Below are positions 9,000-18,441 of a stretch of 64,000 bases of DNA, piece by piece. The translations under genes were made by a program, and so were the position numbers. The stretch spans positions 868,001 through 932,000 of the forward strand of contig NZ_CP096040.1 in the NCBI RefSeq assembly GCF_023935105.1, given 5' to 3'. Under the pieces are notes generated by a model. That model was given only the letters and a program-made list of their open reading frames with translations. It had not been told where the DNA came from and made no database searches. Position 1 is the first letter of the stretch. The number at the start of each line of letters is the position of its first letter. The DNA comes from Caulobacter segnis. GTDB taxonomy: Bacteria; Pseudomonadota; Alphaproteobacteria; Caulobacterales; Caulobacteraceae.

Positions 9000-9148
9000 T
9001 GGGCACGTCCATCATCACCGGCCATGCCCACATGGAGCAGGGCTCTTGTTGACCCATAGTGGTACAGCAGGGGGGTAAACACCGGCTTTCGGAGACGTGT
9101 CTCGAACCTTAAGGTTTAGGCTTAACAAGCTCTTACGGGGAGGTGGCC

Positions 9149-9523
9149 ATGGTCGACGCGAAGGAGATGGAGACGCTGGCCCTGGCGCTGCCCGAGGTGA
9201 CGGGCGGGGTCGGCGAAAACGGGCAGCTCGGTTTCGCGGTTGGCGGCAAGGGGCTGGCCTGGGCCTATCTGGCCCGCTCCGCGCCCAAGGCCAGGCGCGA
9301 GCTGGTCCCCGGCGTCATCGCCGTCCGTTGCGCGATGGAGACCAAGGAACTGCTGCTGGAGGCCGCGCCCGACCGCTTCTTCACCGACGACCACTATCGA
9401 AGCTATCCGGCGGTGCTGGTCCGGCTGTCCGAGATCGAGGCCGATGAACTCGCCGGGTTGTTGAAGCAGGCCTGGAAGATCGTCGCCCCCAAGCCGATCC
9501 AGAAGCGGCATCCCGGCGTTTGA
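9149..9523 (+). CDS. MmcQ/YjbR-like protein
   Basis: A 124-residue protein of the MmcQ/YjbR fold (CyaY-like DNA-binding domain, DUF419 group). The body contains ETLALALPEV near the start, the core strand GLAWAYLAR, and the C-terminal helix ELAGLLKQAWKIVAPK, all typical. Its function is not established; family members are small cytoplasmic proteins. ATG 9149 is chosen because GGGGAGG lies at 9137-9143, five bases away; a GTG at 9143 overlaps that site. It is divergent from tacA across about 150 bases. Confidence 0.75.
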   Translation: MVDAKEMETLALALPEVTGGVGENGQLGFAVGGKGLAWAYLARSAPKARRELVPGVIAVRCAMETKELLLEAAPDRFFTDDHYRSYPAVLVRLSEIEADELAGLLKQAWKIVAPKPIQKRHPGV

Positions 9524-9564
9524 CGCATTGCGCCATGTGGGCGCCGAGGCCTATCTGCTAGCCC

Positions 9565-11367
9565 ATGAACGCCCCTTTCAAGCCCGACGCCCCGCCCGAA
9601 TGGAACCTGGCCGACCTGTATGTCGGTCGCGACGACCCCCGCATCGAGACCGACCTCGCCGCCGCCAAGGCCGCCAATGACGAGCTGGCCTCGCTGGAGG
9701 GAATGTTTCTTGAGGCCCGCCAGGAGCCGGCGCGCCTGGGCGTGCTGCTGGATCGCGGGATCGGCCTGTACGAGCAAGCCACCAACGGCCTGTGGGGCGT
9801 GGGCGCCTATGCGGGCCTGGCCGCCGCGGTCGCCCGCGACGACCCGGCCTGGGCCAAGTTCGAGGCCGACCTTCGCGCCCGCTCGTCGCAGATCGCCGCC
9901 GAGAGCCTGTTCTTCACGCTGGAGCTGAACCAGCTGGAGGACGCCGAGATCGCCAAGGCGCTCAAGGCCCATCCCGAGGCCGCCCGCTGGGCGCCGTGGC
10001 TGCGCCGCGTGCGCCTGTCGCGGCCGCACGAGCTGTCGCCGGAGCTGGAACGCTTCATCGTCGACAAGGCCCCGGCCGTCGCCAACTGGGTGCGGCTGTA
10101 TGATGAGACGCTGGCCAAGCTGACGGCCCAGGTGGCGGGCAAGGCCGGTGACGAGACCCTGACCTTGCCCGAGGCGCTGAACCGCCTGTCCGACCCCAGC
10201 GTCGCGCGCCGCAAGGCCGCCGCCGACGGCCTGGCCCGGGCGCTGGAGGAGCGCGCCTCGACCCAGGCCCTGGTGCTCAACACCCTGGCCTTCGAGAAGC
10301 AGGTCGAGGATCGCTGGCGCCGCTACGACCATCCCGCCCAGTCGCGCCACCTGGCCAACGAGGTCGACGCCGACGCGGTCGACGCCCTGGAGCAGGCGGT
10401 GGTCGAGGCGTATCCGCGCCTGTCGCACCGCTACTACGCGCTGAAGGCCAAGGTCATGGGCGTCGACAGCCTGGACTACTGGGACCGCAACGCCCCCCTC
10501 GATGCGGCTGCGCCGCGCGCCTACGCCTGGGACGAAGCCAAGGGCATGGTGCTGGAGAGTTTCCAGGACCTGGCGCCCAAGTTCGCCGACGCCGCCCGGG
10601 TGTTCTTCGACCGCCCGTGGATCGACGCCCGCCCGCGTCCGGGCAAGCAGTCGGGCGCTTTCGCCCATCCGGTCACGGCCGACCGCCATCCGTTCGTGTT
10701 CCTGAACTATATGGGCGAGCGGCGCGACGTGCTGACCCTGGCCCACGAACTGGGCCACGCCGTCCACCAGACCCTGTGCCAGCCGCTGGGCACCCTGCTG
10801 GCCGACACGCCCCTGACCCTGGCCGAGACGGCCTCGATCTTCGGCGAGGGCCTGGTGTTCGATCGCCTGCTGGCCGAGGCCACGCCCGAGGACCGCAAGA
10901 AGCTGCTGGCCGGCAAGATCGAGGACGGCCTCAACACCGTGGTCCGCCAGATCGCCTTCCACCGCTTCGAGCGGCGCTTCCACGAGGCGCGGCTGGAGGG
11001 CGAGCTGTCGTCCGACCAGATCGGCGGCCTGTGGCTGGAGGTGATGGGCGAGAGCCTGGGCCCGGCCGTGAAGCTGAACCCCGGCTACGAGCACTACTGG
11101 GCCTATGTCAGCCACTTCTGCCACGCGCCGTTCTACGTCTACGCCTACGCGTTCGGAGACCTGCTGGTGCGCGGCCTGATGGAGAAGCGCCGCGAGGATC
11201 CGGCCGCCTTCGCCCCGCTGTACGAGGACCTGCTGGCGGCGGGCGGCACCCGCACCTATGTCGAGGCCCTCAAGCCTTTCGGCCTGAACCCGAGGGACAA
11301 GGCGTTCTGGGCCGCCGGCTGCGCGCAGCTGGAACGGCTGGTGGACGAGTTCGAGGCGCTGGTGTGA
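9565..11367 (+). CDS. M3 family oligoendopeptidase (PepF-like)
   Basis: A 600-residue cytoplasmic zinc metallopeptidase. The zinc motif HExxH is in LTLAHELGHAVHQ (about residue 394), and the third ligand glutamate is in LAETASIFGE about 30 residues on. The N-terminal helical domain (1-200) and the FCHAPFYVYAYAFGDLL segment match PepF/oligoendopeptidase F proteins, which trim short peptides. Length is normal. It starts 41 bases after the MmcQ-like gene, so a shared transcript is possible. The next feature downstream is a palindromic repeat. Confidence 0.9.
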   Translation: MNAPFKPDAPPEWNLADLYVGRDDPRIETDLAAAKAANDELASLEGMFLEARQEPARLGVLLDRGIGLYEQATNGLWGVGAYAGLAAAVARDDPAWAKFEADLRARSSQIAAESLFFTLELNQLEDAEIAKALKAHPEAARWAPWLRRVRLSRPHELSPELERFIVDKAPAVANWVRLYDETLAKLTAQVAGKAGDETLTLPEALNRLSDPSVARRKAAADGLARALEERASTQALVLNTLAFEKQVEDRWRRYDHPAQSRHLANEVDADAVDALEQAVVEAYPRLSHRYYALKAKVMGVDSLDYWDRNAPLDAAAPRAYAWDEAKGMVLESFQDLAPKFADAARVFFDRPWIDARPRPGKQSGAFAHPVTADRHPFVFLNYMGERRDVLTLAHELGHAVHQTLCQPLGTLLADTPLTLAETASIFGEGLVFDRLLAEATPEDRKKLLAGKIEDGLNTVVRQIAFHRFERRFHEARLEGELSSDQIGGLWLEVMGESLGPAVKLNPGYEHYWAYVSHFCHAPFYVYAYAFGDLLVRGLMEKRREDPAAFAPLYEDLLAAGGTRTYVEALKPFGLNPRDKAFWAAGCAQLERLVDEFEALV

Positions 11368-11380
11368 TCGATGCGATCCA

Positions 11381-11499
11381 AATCCTCCCCCTAGCGGGGG
11401 AGGTGGCCCGGAGGGCCGGAGGGGGAAGTCCGCTGACCTTGCCACTTCCCCCTCCGTCGTCTCTGCGAGCCGACACCTCCCCCGCTGGGGGGAGGATTT
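11381..11499. repeat. Palindromic intergenic repeat, family A, copy 1
   Basis: A 119-base element bounded by inverted ends of the form AAATCCTCCCCC and GGGGGAGGATTT. Each end carries its own small hairpin (CCTCCCCC-TAG-CGGGGGAGG type), and the middle has a second pair of complementary G/C runs. Two more copies lie at 19954 and 37595. The right end, GGGGAGGATTT, places GGAGG at 11491-11495, six bases before the ATG of the ABC1 kinase gene, so the repeat provides its ribosome binding site. Confidence 0.9.
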
Positions 11500-11501
11500 A
11501 G

Positions 11502-12857
11502 ATGCCTGACGACCGCAACGACCCCGAACGCGACCGCCTCTCCGGTCGCCTCTCGCGCTTCGCCAAGGTGGGCGCTGGCCTTTCAGGCGCGGCCGTCAGC
11601 TATGGCGCCAATCGCGTCTTCGCCGGCGACGACGCCAACGCCCGCAACGCCAAGGCGCTGAAGGCGGCGCTGGGTGGGCTGAAGGGACCGCTGATGAAGG
11701 CGGCCCAGATGTTCGCCACGGTGCCGGACCTTCTGCCGCCCGAATTCGCCAAGGAATTCACCGAGCTGCAGACCAACGCGCCCGCCATGGGCTGGCCCTT
11801 CGTGCGTCGGCGCATGGCCGCCGAGCTGGGGCCGGACTGGCAATCCAAGTTCGCCAGCTTCGAGCACGAGGCCGCCGCGGCCGCCTCGCTGGGCCAGGTG
11901 CACCGCGCCACGACCCATGACGGCCGGTCGCTGGCCGTGAAGCTGCAATATCCCGACATGCAGAGCGCGGTCGAAAGCGACCTTGGCCAGCTGCGCGCCC
12001 TGATCGGGATTTTCAAGCGGATGGATGGCTCGATCGACCCGTCCGAGATGATCGTCGAGATCGGCGACCGCCTGCGCGAGGAGCTGGACTACGGCCGCGA
12101 GGCCCAGCTGATGCGGGTCTACGCCAACTTCTTCGCCGGCCGCGAGGACATCCGCACGCCGACGCCGGTCCCCGAGCTGTCCACGGGCCGCCTGCTGTCG
12201 ATGACCTGGCTGGATGGGCAGGGCCTCTTGGCCTTCAAGAGCGCGCCGCAAGCGGTCCGTGACCGCATCGCCGCCCTGCTGTTCGAGGCCTGGTGGAGCC
12301 CGATGACCCATCTGGGGATCATCCACGGCGACCCGCACCTGGGGAACTACAGCTTCGCCGGTGAGGGCGCGGCGCACCTGAACCTGTTGGACTTCGGCTG
12401 TATCCGCGTGTTTCCGCCCAAGTTCGTGGCCGGGGTGGTGCGGCTCTACCGCGCCCTGTCGAACGACGACCGCGCCGAGCAGATGGAATCCTATCGCACC
12501 TGGGGCTTCACGGGCCTGACCGACGAACTGGTCGACACCCTGAACGTCTGGGCCCGCTTCATCTACGGCCCGCTGCTGGACGACCGGGTGCGCACCGTGG
12601 CCGACGACGTCCCGCCCGGCGAGTACGGCCGCCGCGAGGCCTTCAAGGTGCGCCAGGCTCTGAAGGCGGTGGGCGGCATCACCATCCCGCGCGAGTTCGT
12701 GTTCATGGACCGCGCCGCCATCGGCCTGGGCGCAGCCTTTCTGCACCTGGGGGCCAGCCACAACTGGCGGGCGCTGTTCGAGGCCTCGTTGGAGGGGTTC
12801 TCGGAGGCGGCGGTGGCCGAGCGGCAGCGGGCGGCGCTGGCGGCGGTGGGGCTCTAG
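11502..12857 (+). CDS. ABC1/AarF-UbiB family atypical kinase
   Basis: A 451-residue protein of the ABC1 (ADCK/UbiB) protein-kinase-like family, usually tied to ubiquinone biosynthesis or lipid homeostasis. The N-terminal extension carries the family Q motif as GPLMKAAQMF. The ATP lysine is in SLAVKLQYP, the catalytic loop is HGDPHLGNY, and the metal-binding DFG follows in LLDFGC. It lacks the C-terminal membrane helices of E. coli UbiB, so it may be a soluble paralog. Its GGAGG ribosome binding site is part of the upstream repeat. Its TAG stop shares CTAG with the convergent next gene. Confidence 0.87.
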   Translation: MPDDRNDPERDRLSGRLSRFAKVGAGLSGAAVSYGANRVFAGDDANARNAKALKAALGGLKGPLMKAAQMFATVPDLLPPEFAKEFTELQTNAPAMGWPFVRRRMAAELGPDWQSKFASFEHEAAAAASLGQVHRATTHDGRSLAVKLQYPDMQSAVESDLGQLRALIGIFKRMDGSIDPSEMIVEIGDRLREELDYGREAQLMRVYANFFAGREDIRTPTPVPELSTGRLLSMTWLDGQGLLAFKSAPQAVRDRIAALLFEAWWSPMTHLGIIHGDPHLGNYSFAGEGAAHLNLLDFGCIRVFPPKFVAGVVRLYRALSNDDRAEQMESYRTWGFTGLTDELVDTLNVWARFIYGPLLDDRVRTVADDVPPGEYGRREAFKVRQALKAVGGITIPREFVFMDRAAIGLGAAFLHLGASHNWRALFEASLEGFSEAAVAERQRAALAAVGL

Positions 12858-13453
12858 TCCTCGTACTCCGCCAGCAACCCTTCCAGCCGCCGCTGTTCGG
12901 GCTTCATCACCCAGAAATAGCGCCCCAGGTTCCAGCCGACGCTGGCGATCAGCGCGACGCCGAACACGAACAGCATCTGCCAGGTGTCGCGCTCGGTGGC
13001 CTTGCCGACGTCGTTCAACTGGGTGACGCCGACGAACATCGGCGCCAGGAAGACCGGCAGCATCATCGCGAAAATCCTCATATTGGTCCGCGCCCGGCGG
13101 TTGGCGGCCAGCATCGCCGCGAGCGTGTCACGCATGGACGCGGCGCCGGCGTGGCGCCGGTGGCGCAGCAGGATCCCGGTGATCAGCACTGCCGCCAGCA
13201 CCAGCCAGCAGACGCCGAGCATCGCCAGCGCTCCCCATTCCCGGCCCGGATCCATCCGACCCGAGGCGACCGCCCGGAAGGCGATGGCCGTGAAGATGGT
13301 CATGGCGGTGGCGGGGATGGCGAACAGCAGGACCTCGCCCCGGCGGCGGGCCTTCAGGCTCTTCATGACTTCCTCCATCAGATAGGCCTGGGCGCGGTCG
13401 TCCGGCGTGTTGGCCGGCGAGCGCCAGGCGGCTTGCAGGTGCTCAAACTCCAT
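12854..13453 (-). CDS. Membrane protein paired with ECF sigma factor, possible anti-sigma
   Basis: A 199-residue protein with four hydrophobic segments (about 40-62, 75-95, 125-145 and 160-182) and a soluble N-terminal part of about 38 residues. I do not recognise a named anti-sigma domain. The gene overlaps the end of the sigma gene by 11 bases, which means coupled translation. In Caulobacter, ECF sigma genes are commonly followed by their membrane-bound inhibitor, so a cognate anti-sigma role is the best inference. Its stop shares CTAG with the convergent kinase gene. Confidence 0.72.
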   Translation of the reverse strand: MEFEHLQAAWRSPANTPDDRAQAYLMEEVMKSLKARRRGEVLLFAIPATAMTIFTAIAFRAVASGRMDPGREWGALAMLGVCWLVLAAVLITGILLRHRRHAGAASMRDTLAAMLAANRRARTNMRIFAMMLPVFLAPMFVGVTQLNDVGKATERDTWQMLFVFGVALIASVGWNLGRYFWVMKPEQRRLEGLLAEYED

Positions 13454-13994
13454 CGTCGGCCTCCTCCACGAGGCTGGAGACGCGCTGGCGGATCCGGGTC
13501 AGCCGCGCCCCGACATTGGTTTCGGAAAGGCCGTGCAGGCGGGCGATCTCGGCGTACGGGACGCCGTCCAGCGACAGCAGGATCAGCGACCGCTCGACCG
13601 GGGGCAGCTGGCGGATGGCCGCGTAGAGACGCTCCAGCAGCGCTCCTTGCGGGTCGCTCCCGGCGTCCCGGACCACCAGCTCGGCCTCGACCGCCACGCC
13701 GCGCAGCCGCCGCCGGCTCTCGCCGCGCCGCCAGGTGAGGGCGGCGTTGTGGGCCACGCGGTGTGCGTAGGTTCCCGCCGCGCTCTCGTCTCGGAACCTG
13801 GGCCATGCTCTCCACAGGGCCAGGGTCAGCTCCTGCAGCAGGTCGTGCTGGTCGGCCGGATCGGCGAAGGCGCGGGCCGTCCGGTGCAGCATCGGCAGAT
13901 GCGGCGCCAGCCAGTCGGCGAAGTCGCCGTGCCGCCCTTTGTCGATGTCTTGAGCCCGGCCCATCCGCGTCCCCGTTTCGAAGAGGTTAGACAC
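13443..13994 (-). CDS. ECF-type RNA polymerase sigma factor
   Basis: A 183-residue group 4 sigma factor. Region 2 (about 25-100) includes ADPADQHDLLQELTLALWRAWPRF, the usual DxxDxxQE-like core-binding helix. Region 4 (about 120-175) includes LPPVERSLILLSLDGVPYAEIA and the helix-turn-helix GLSETNVGARLTRIRQ. The start may be at 13994 or at the internal ATG 13964. It overlaps the putative anti-sigma gene. No matching target promoter could be assigned, and it is clearly different from the SigF-like factor at 62 kb. Confidence 0.85.
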   Translation of the reverse strand: MSNLFETGTRMGRAQDIDKGRHGDFADWLAPHLPMLHRTARAFADPADQHDLLQELTLALWRAWPRFRDESAAGTYAHRVAHNAALTWRRGESRRRLRGVAVEAELVVRDAGSDPQGALLERLYAAIRQLPPVERSLILLSLDGVPYAEIARLHGLSETNVGARLTRIRQRVSSLVEEADDGV

Positions 13995-14048
13995 CGGCCG
14001 GGCCCGGGTCCTTACGGAAGGCTTCCACTTTATTCAAACGCTCGTTAG

Positions 14049-15465
<1,417 letters not shown>

Positions 15466-15470
15466 CGGCC

Positions 15471-16457
15471 ATGGCCGGACCGGTTCTCGTCTACACGCCC
15501 GATCGCGGGATCGGGGACCTGATGTGGCACCTGCCGACCATCCGGGCGATCGCGGCGACCACGCCGGAGGGCCAGGTCGTGCTGGTGGCGCGGCCCGCCA
15601 GCCGGGCGTCCGAGGTGCTGGCCGTCGAGCCGACGGTCGCGCGGGTGCTGCACGCGCCGAACTACAAGGGCAAGCTCAAGGGCGTGCGCGAGGTCATCGA
15701 TTTCTACCGCATCTGCCGGGCCGAGACGCCGCGCGCGGTGTGGATCCTGGAGAAGATCGACCGCCCCGCCATCGCCGCCTTTCTGGCCGGCGTGCCCGAG
15801 CGCCGGGGTTTCGGCCTTGGGCATGGGCAGGAGACGTTCCTGACCACCGGACCGTACCTGCCGAAGGCCATGCGGCCCGCCCATCGGATCGACAAGTTGG
15901 AGGCCTTCGAGAAGGGCCACGGCTTGGTGGTGACCAGCCGCGAGCCGCAGCTGAAGCTGGATCCCAAGGCGATCGCGGCCGTGAAGGCGCGCTATGCCGA
16001 CAGGCCCGGCCCGTGGCTCAGCCTGGGGATCGGGGCCAGCGAGCCGGCCCGCACCTGGCCGGCCGAGCGCTTCGCCGAAACGGCCCGGCGGCTTTCGGAC
16101 CTGTTCGGCGCGGTGTTCTGGGTCGGCGGACCGAACGAGGCGGAAAGCGCCCGCGCCGCGATCGGCGACCTGCCGAACAATGTCGTGGCCTGCGACCTGC
16201 CCCTGGACCGGTCGGCGGCGCTGATCGCGCTGTCCGCCGGCTTCCTGGGCAACGACTCCGGCGCGCTGAACGTGGCCGCCGCCGTTGGCACGCCATGCGT
16301 GGGCCTTATGGGCACCGCGCCGGTGCCGGCCTATTCGCGCTGGCTCTCGCGCCTGGACGGCGGGGAAGGTCGAATCGCGGACATCATGGTCGACCAGGCC
16401 GTCGAAGCCGTGCGCACGCGCTACGAGTCGGAGCGCTGGGACAATTCGCACGCTTGA
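15471..16457 (+). CDS. Glycosyltransferase family 9 (heptosyltransferase-like)
   Basis: A 328-residue GT-B protein related to ADP-heptose:LPS heptosyltransferases. It starts VLVYTPDRGIGDLMWHLPTIRAI, the family N-terminal pattern. The C-terminal half has LGIGASEPARTWPAERFAE and FLGNDSGALNVAAAVGTPCVGLMG, the donor-binding motif. It probably adds a sugar to lipopolysaccharide core or another envelope glycan on the cytoplasmic side of the inner membrane. It lies five bases downstream of the hydrolase gene. A longer open frame upstream of 15471 is only overlap with that gene. Confidence 0.85.
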   Translation: MAGPVLVYTPDRGIGDLMWHLPTIRAIAATTPEGQVVLVARPASRASEVLAVEPTVARVLHAPNYKGKLKGVREVIDFYRICRAETPRAVWILEKIDRPAIAAFLAGVPERRGFGLGHGQETFLTTGPYLPKAMRPAHRIDKLEAFEKGHGLVVTSREPQLKLDPKAIAAVKARYADRPGPWLSLGIGASEPARTWPAERFAETARRLSDLFGAVFWVGGPNEAESARAAIGDLPNNVVACDLPLDRSAALIALSAGFLGNDSGALNVAAAVGTPCVGLMGTAPVPAYSRWLSRLDGGEGRIADIMVDQAVEAVRTRYESERWDNSHA

Positions 16458-16520
16458 GCCTTAGCGCCCCGCGTTGTATCGGGCGGGCTCGGTAATTCCG
16501 TTTTCTTTTAAGGACGACAC

Positions 16521-16751
16521 ATGGCCGGCGATTATCACCGCGGTGAAATGGACATCCACGAGCAAGCTGCCACCTATGCCGCCTTCGGCAAGATGACCAA
16601 GTGGGGCTCGCTGGCCATCGCGGTCCTGCTGCTGTTCATCACCCTGCTGTTCTGCACGCCGGCCGGCTTCATTGGTAGCGCTATCGCCGCCGTCGTGCTG
16701 CTGGCCCTGGGCATCGTGGCGCTCAAGGAAAAGCCCGTTCCGGCCCACTGA
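16521..16751 (+). CDS. aa3-type cytochrome c oxidase subunit IV
   Basis: A 76-residue protein of the bacterial COX4_pro_2 family, the small subunit IV of alphaproteobacterial aa3 oxidases. A soluble N-terminus (HRGEMDIHEQAATYAAFGKMTKW) leads into two membrane segments (about 30-46 and 49-68) and a short basic tail. The E-M-x-I-xx-Q/xx-T-Y-x-F pattern is characteristic. It is encoded away from the main oxidase genes, as is common in this group. The AGGA at about 16510 precedes the ATG. Confidence 0.88.
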   Translation: MAGDYHRGEMDIHEQAATYAAFGKMTKWGSLAIAVLLLFITLLFCTPAGFIGSAIAAVVLLALGIVALKEKPVPAH

Positions 16752-16875
16752 CACCGGTAGACATCGGCATATTTTTTCCCTCACCTGCACGTCATGCCTC
16801 GACAAGAGGCAAGACTATCCCCTACAGAGCGCCCCATGCTGGTGAGCAAACAGCGCTCTGGGGAGGGGTATGCCG

Positions 16876-18012
16876 ATGGCCGTTATCGCCGTCACGAAAG
16901 AGACCCGCGCGAACGAAACGCGGGTCGCGGCCACGCCTGAAACCGTCAAGAAGCTCGGCGCGGCCGGCTTCTCGGTGGTGGTGCAGGCGGGGGCGGGGAC
17001 GGCCGCGTCCTATCCCGACGCCGACTACGAGGCGGCCGGCGCCACGATCGCCAAGACCGCCAAGGACGCCCTGAAGGACGCCGACGTCTTGTTCAAGGTG
17101 CGCGCGCCCGAGGCCGCCGAGATCGGCGCGCTGAAGAAGGGCGCGATCGTCGCGGCGGCGCTCAATCCCTATCAGGACAAGGAGACGCTTGACGCCCTGG
17201 CCAAGGCCGGCGCGACGGCGATCGCCATGGAGTTCATCCCGCGCATCACCCGCGCCCAGGTGATGGACATGCTGTCCTCGCAAGCCAACCTGGCCGGCTA
17301 TCGCGCCGTGATCGAGGGCGCCGAGGCCTACGGCAAGGCCCTGCCGATGATGATGACCGCCGCCGGCACCGTCGCCGCTGCCAAGGTGTTCATCATGGGC
17401 GTGGGCGTCGCCGGCCTGCAGGCCATCGCCACGGCCCGCCGCCTGGGCGCGGTGGTCACCGCCACCGACGTGCGTCCGGCCACCAAGGAACAGGTCGAGA
17501 GCCTGGGCGCCAAGTTCCTGGCCGTCGAGGACGAAGAGTTCAAGAACGCCCAGACCGCCGGCGGCTACGCCAAGGAGATGTCCAAGGAATACCAGGCCAA
17601 GCAGGCCGAACTGGTTTCCTCGCACATCGCCAAGCAGGACATCGTCATCACCACGGCCCTGATCCCCGGCCGCCCCGCGCCCAAGCTGGTCAGCGCCGCC
17701 CAAGTCGCCTCGATGCGTCCGGGCTCGATCCTGGTCGACCTGGCCATCGAGCAGGGCGGCAATGTCGAAGGCGCCAAGCTGAACGAGACCGTGGTCACCG
17801 CCAACGGCGCCAAGATCCTCGGCCACGCCAACCTGCCGGGCCGCATCGCCGCCGACGCCAGCGCGCTCTATTCGCGCAACCTGATGGCGCTGGCGACCCT
17901 GTTCACCACGAAGGAGGGCGCCTTCGCCCCCAACTTCGAGGACGAGATCCTGCAGGCCGCCGTCGTCACCCGTGACGGCGCGATCGTGCATCCGAACCTG
18001 AAGACCGCCTAA
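16876..18012 (+). CDS. pntAA: NAD(P)+ transhydrogenase, subunit alpha part 1
   Basis: A 378-residue NAD(H)-binding component (domain I) of the proton-translocating transhydrogenase. It begins MAVIAVTKETRANETRVAATPETV, the classic start of PntA and alanine dehydrogenase folds. RQD-loop-like and dinucleotide-binding segments follow, including VFIMGVGVAGLQAIATARRLGA (about residues 172-193). I prefer ATG 16876 because GGGAGG at 16861-16866 is too close to the ATG at 16870. The three-gene layout pntAA-pntAB-pntB is normal in alphaproteobacteria. The complex uses the proton gradient to make NADPH. Confidence 0.95.
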   Translation: MAVIAVTKETRANETRVAATPETVKKLGAAGFSVVVQAGAGTAASYPDADYEAAGATIAKTAKDALKDADVLFKVRAPEAAEIGALKKGAIVAAALNPYQDKETLDALAKAGATAIAMEFIPRITRAQVMDMLSSQANLAGYRAVIEGAEAYGKALPMMMTAAGTVAAAKVFIMGVGVAGLQAIATARRLGAVVTATDVRPATKEQVESLGAKFLAVEDEEFKNAQTAGGYAKEMSKEYQAKQAELVSSHIAKQDIVITTALIPGRPAPKLVSAAQVASMRPGSILVDLAIEQGGNVEGAKLNETVVTANGAKILGHANLPGRIAADASALYSRNLMALATLFTTKEGAFAPNFEDEILQAAVVTRDGAIVHPNLKTA

Positions 18013-18037
18013 CTCCAGCATCGAAAGGGAGGCTCCC

Positions 18038-18358
18038 ATGGAAGCCGTCGACCCCACCGTGTTCCGTCTGGCGATCTTCGTGCTCGCCATCTTCGTCGGC
18101 TACTATGTCGTCTGGAGCGTGACGCCCGCGCTGCACACGCCGCTGATGGCCGTGACCAACGCCATTTCCTCCGTGATCATCGTCGGCGCCCTGCTCGCGG
18201 CCGCCGCCCACGGCGCCTCGGGCGAAGCCGTCGCCGGCTCGACCTGGATCTCCAAGGGGGCCGGCGCGATCGCCGCGGCCTTCGCGGCGGTCAACATCTT
18301 CGGGGGCTTCCTTGTCACCCAGCGCATGCTGGCGATGTACAAGAAGAAGTCGAAGTAA
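18038..18358 (+). CDS. pntAB: NAD(P)+ transhydrogenase, subunit alpha part 2
   Basis: A 106-residue membrane subunit with three or four hydrophobic segments. It includes VGYYVVWSVTPALHTPLMAVTNAIS, the conserved region of domain II in PntA, and ends GGFLVTQRMLAMYKKK, the typical end of this subunit. It forms part of the proton channel with PntB. It begins 25 bases after pntAA with an AGGGAGG site just upstream. Length is normal for the split form of the enzyme. Confidence 0.95.
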   Translation: MEAVDPTVFRLAIFVLAIFVGYYVVWSVTPALHTPLMAVTNAISSVIIVGALLAAAAHGASGEAVAGSTWISKGAGAIAAAFAAVNIFGGFLVTQRMLAMYKKKSK

Positions 18359-18441
18359 GCGGCGCCCCCAATTTCGCAACGCGAAATTGGATCAAGCAAA
18401 GGATCAGGCCTTCAAAGAAGGCCTGTGGGGGAAATCACACC
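18359..18441 (+). promoter_or_regulatory. Two consecutive perfect hairpins between pntAB and pntB
   Basis: This gap holds two adjacent inverted repeats. The first is at 18368-18390, a 10-base-pair stem (CCAATTTCGC and its complement) with a three-base loop. The second is at 18405-18425, a 9-base-pair stem (CAGGCCTTC and its complement) with an AAA loop. Neither is followed by a T-run. The second ends just before the GGGGGA ribosome binding site of pntB, so it could affect translation or protect transcript ends. This is inference from structure only. Confidence 0.6.

Noticed and set aside
9109..9126. A possible CtrA site upstream of tacA, TTAA then TTAAC
   Set aside because: The spacer is nine bases, not seven, so it does not fit the consensus although tacA is known to be CtrA-linked.
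9403..11445. A 680-residue minus-strand frame opposite the M3 peptidase
   Set aside because: It has shadow composition and overlaps a peptidase with an intact zinc motif.
11381..11499. Repeats as a CRISPR array
   Set aside because: The copies are single, far apart and palindromic, with no regular spacers and no cas genes.
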